Shown here piece by piece: positions 50,449-50,992 of a stretch of DNA of 50,992 nt. Location of the stretch: NCBI GenBank assembly GCA_937960895.1, contig CALCJD010000145.1:1-50992 (forward strand), in the 5' to 3' direction. The translations under genes were made by a program, and so were the position numbers. Origin of the DNA: an uncultured Spartobacteria bacterium. GTDB taxonomy: Bacteria > Verrucomicrobiota > Verrucomicrobiia > Chthoniobacterales > Terrimicrobiaceae. The first letter of the stretch is position 1, and each line of letters starts with the position of its first letter. Below the pieces are notes generated by a model. The model worked only from the letters and a program-made list of their open reading frames with translations, ran no database searches and was not told where the DNA came from.

Positions 50449-50964
50449 ATGAAGAAGGTCGTCATCCACACCGACGGCGGATGCCGGGGAAATCCGGGTC
50501 CGGGCGGCTGGGCGGCCGTGCTTTCCTGCGGAAACAGAACCCGCGAAATTTCCGGCGGGGTGCCCGAGACCACCAACAACCGCATGGAATTGCAGGCGGC
50601 CATCGAGGCGCTGAAGGCGCTGAAGGAGCCGTGCGAGGTGGAGCTTTTCACCGATTCGCAATATGTCCGCCGCGGCGTCACGGAGTGGATCGGGAACTGG
50701 AAACGCAACGGCTGGATGACCGCCGCAAAGACGCCGGTGAAAAATGCCGACCTCTGGCGCGCCCTCGATGAACAGGCCCGGCGTCATCGGGTCACCTGGA
50801 GGTGGCTCAAGGGACATGCCGGTCACGCCGCCAACGAACGCTGCGATGAACTGGCCCGGCTCGCCATCGAGGCGCTTGGCGGCACCCACAACCACGGGGT
50901 TCCTTCCGTGCCGCGGACGGCGGGGTCCGCCCCGGAATCCGCCCCGGTGCTTCCCGGATTCTGA
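50449..50964 (+). CDS. rnhA: Ribonuclease H1
   Basis: The 171-residue protein has IHTDGGCRGNPGPGGWA (Asp9), NNRMELQAAIEAL (Glu47), LFTDSQYVRRGV (Asp69) and KGHAGHAANERCDELA with the last catalytic Asp133. It removes RNA from RNA-DNA hybrids. The C-terminus has a Pro/Ser-rich tail of about 27 residues beyond the normal 145-155. ATG 50449 was chosen because the frame upstream overlaps pssA without family likeness. The stop overlaps the next start (TGATG). Confidence 0.96.
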   Translation: MKKVVIHTDGGCRGNPGPGGWAAVLSCGNRTREISGGVPETTNNRMELQAAIEALKALKEPCEVELFTDSQYVRRGVTEWIGNWKRNGWMTAAKTPVKNADLWRALDEQARRHRVTWRWLKGHAGHAANERCDELARLAIEALGGTHNHGVPSVPRTAGSAPESAPVLPGF

Positions 50965-50992
50965 TGCGACGGTTTGATGTGGTGGTGATCGG
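50964..50992 (+). CDS. Start of a flavoprotein-like gene (cut by right edge)
   Basis: The ATG overlaps the rnhA stop (TGATG). Only nine full codons and two further bases are visible: MRRFDVVVI followed by GG. This is the usual opening of an FAD- or NAD-binding Rossmann fold protein, such as a flavin-dependent oxidoreductase. The exact product cannot be told from this fragment. Confidence 0.55.

Noticed and set aside
1..50992. CRISPR array or cas genes
   Set aside because: No regularly spaced 24-37 bp repeats and no Cas-like proteins were seen. The only short-period arrays are the 7-bp heptamers, which have no spacers.
1..50992. Insertion sequence or prophage genes
   Set aside because: No transposase, integrase, capsid or tail proteins were recognised. 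The only element-like structure is the heptamer-flanked four-helix-bundle ORF.

Overview
The window looks like chromosomal DNA from a member of the Verrucomicrobiota, probably a free-living or soil/freshwater relative of the Opitutae or Spartobacteria. The main reasons are a locus with the gene order and protein types of the Akkermansia Amuc_1102 to Amuc_1098 pilus-like system, a PEP-CTERM protein beside a prepilin-like protein with the C-terminal DG motif common in the PVC group, Kdo transferase (Gram-negative envelope), and high G+C coding sequence. The exact genus cannot be read from the sequence.

Layout. 1-5286 (minus): a flotillin-like SPFH protein followed by a very large DUF3686-type 'DNA repair ATPase' that runs off the left edge. 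5287-7760: a half-size EamA transporter, a small conserved unknown, a gene-poor stretch and an NAD-dependent sugar epimerase/dehydrogenase. 7866-10950: a DUF883-like membrane protein and a signalling group (two receiver proteins, a PAS histidine kinase with a poorly conserved ATPase domain, a NarL/LuxR regulator). 11120-15674: glycolate oxidase-type glcD and glcF separated by a four-helix-bundle ORF with inverted heptamer-repeat arms, then cardiolipin synthase. 15949-22089: a sugar-response cassette with a LacI regulator and its probable operator, two related LamG-like exported proteins (one PEP-CTERM), a pseudopilin and a GH42-like lipoprotein. A broken HpaI-aldolase fragment and tRNA-Leu(UAA) follow.

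22627-25200 (minus) is a tight aroD, EamA transporter, trpD operon for chorismate/tryptophan metabolism. 25250-27669 has an exopolysaccharide-priming glycosylphosphotransferase and a UDP-glucuronate decarboxylase. 27722-37226 is the pilus-like/secretin operon: an exported Amuc_1102-like protein, a PilM-PilN fusion, a PilO-like protein (Amuc_1100 type), an Amuc_1099-like protein and two tandem secretins. No assembly ATPase, platform protein or pilin gene lies beside it. 37300-40611 continues with coaE, rho and a membrane glycosyltransferase-like protein, which meets a convergent rhomboid protease.

40540-50992 is mostly housekeeping and envelope biology: diacylglycerol kinase-like enzyme, AsmA-like protein, rsmD, waaA, adenine deaminase, an Fe-S assembly operon (rhodanese/DUF1858 protein, IscU-like scaffold, SufT), psd, pssA, rnhA and the first bases of a flavoprotein gene.

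The most unusual structure is the four-helix-bundle ORF between glcD and glcF. Inverted arrays of a 7-bp repeat bracket it, reminiscent of the rRNA intervening sequences that encode the same protein family, but here it lies inside a protein-coding operon. A third array of the same repeat type is read in frame within the large ATPase gene at the left edge.
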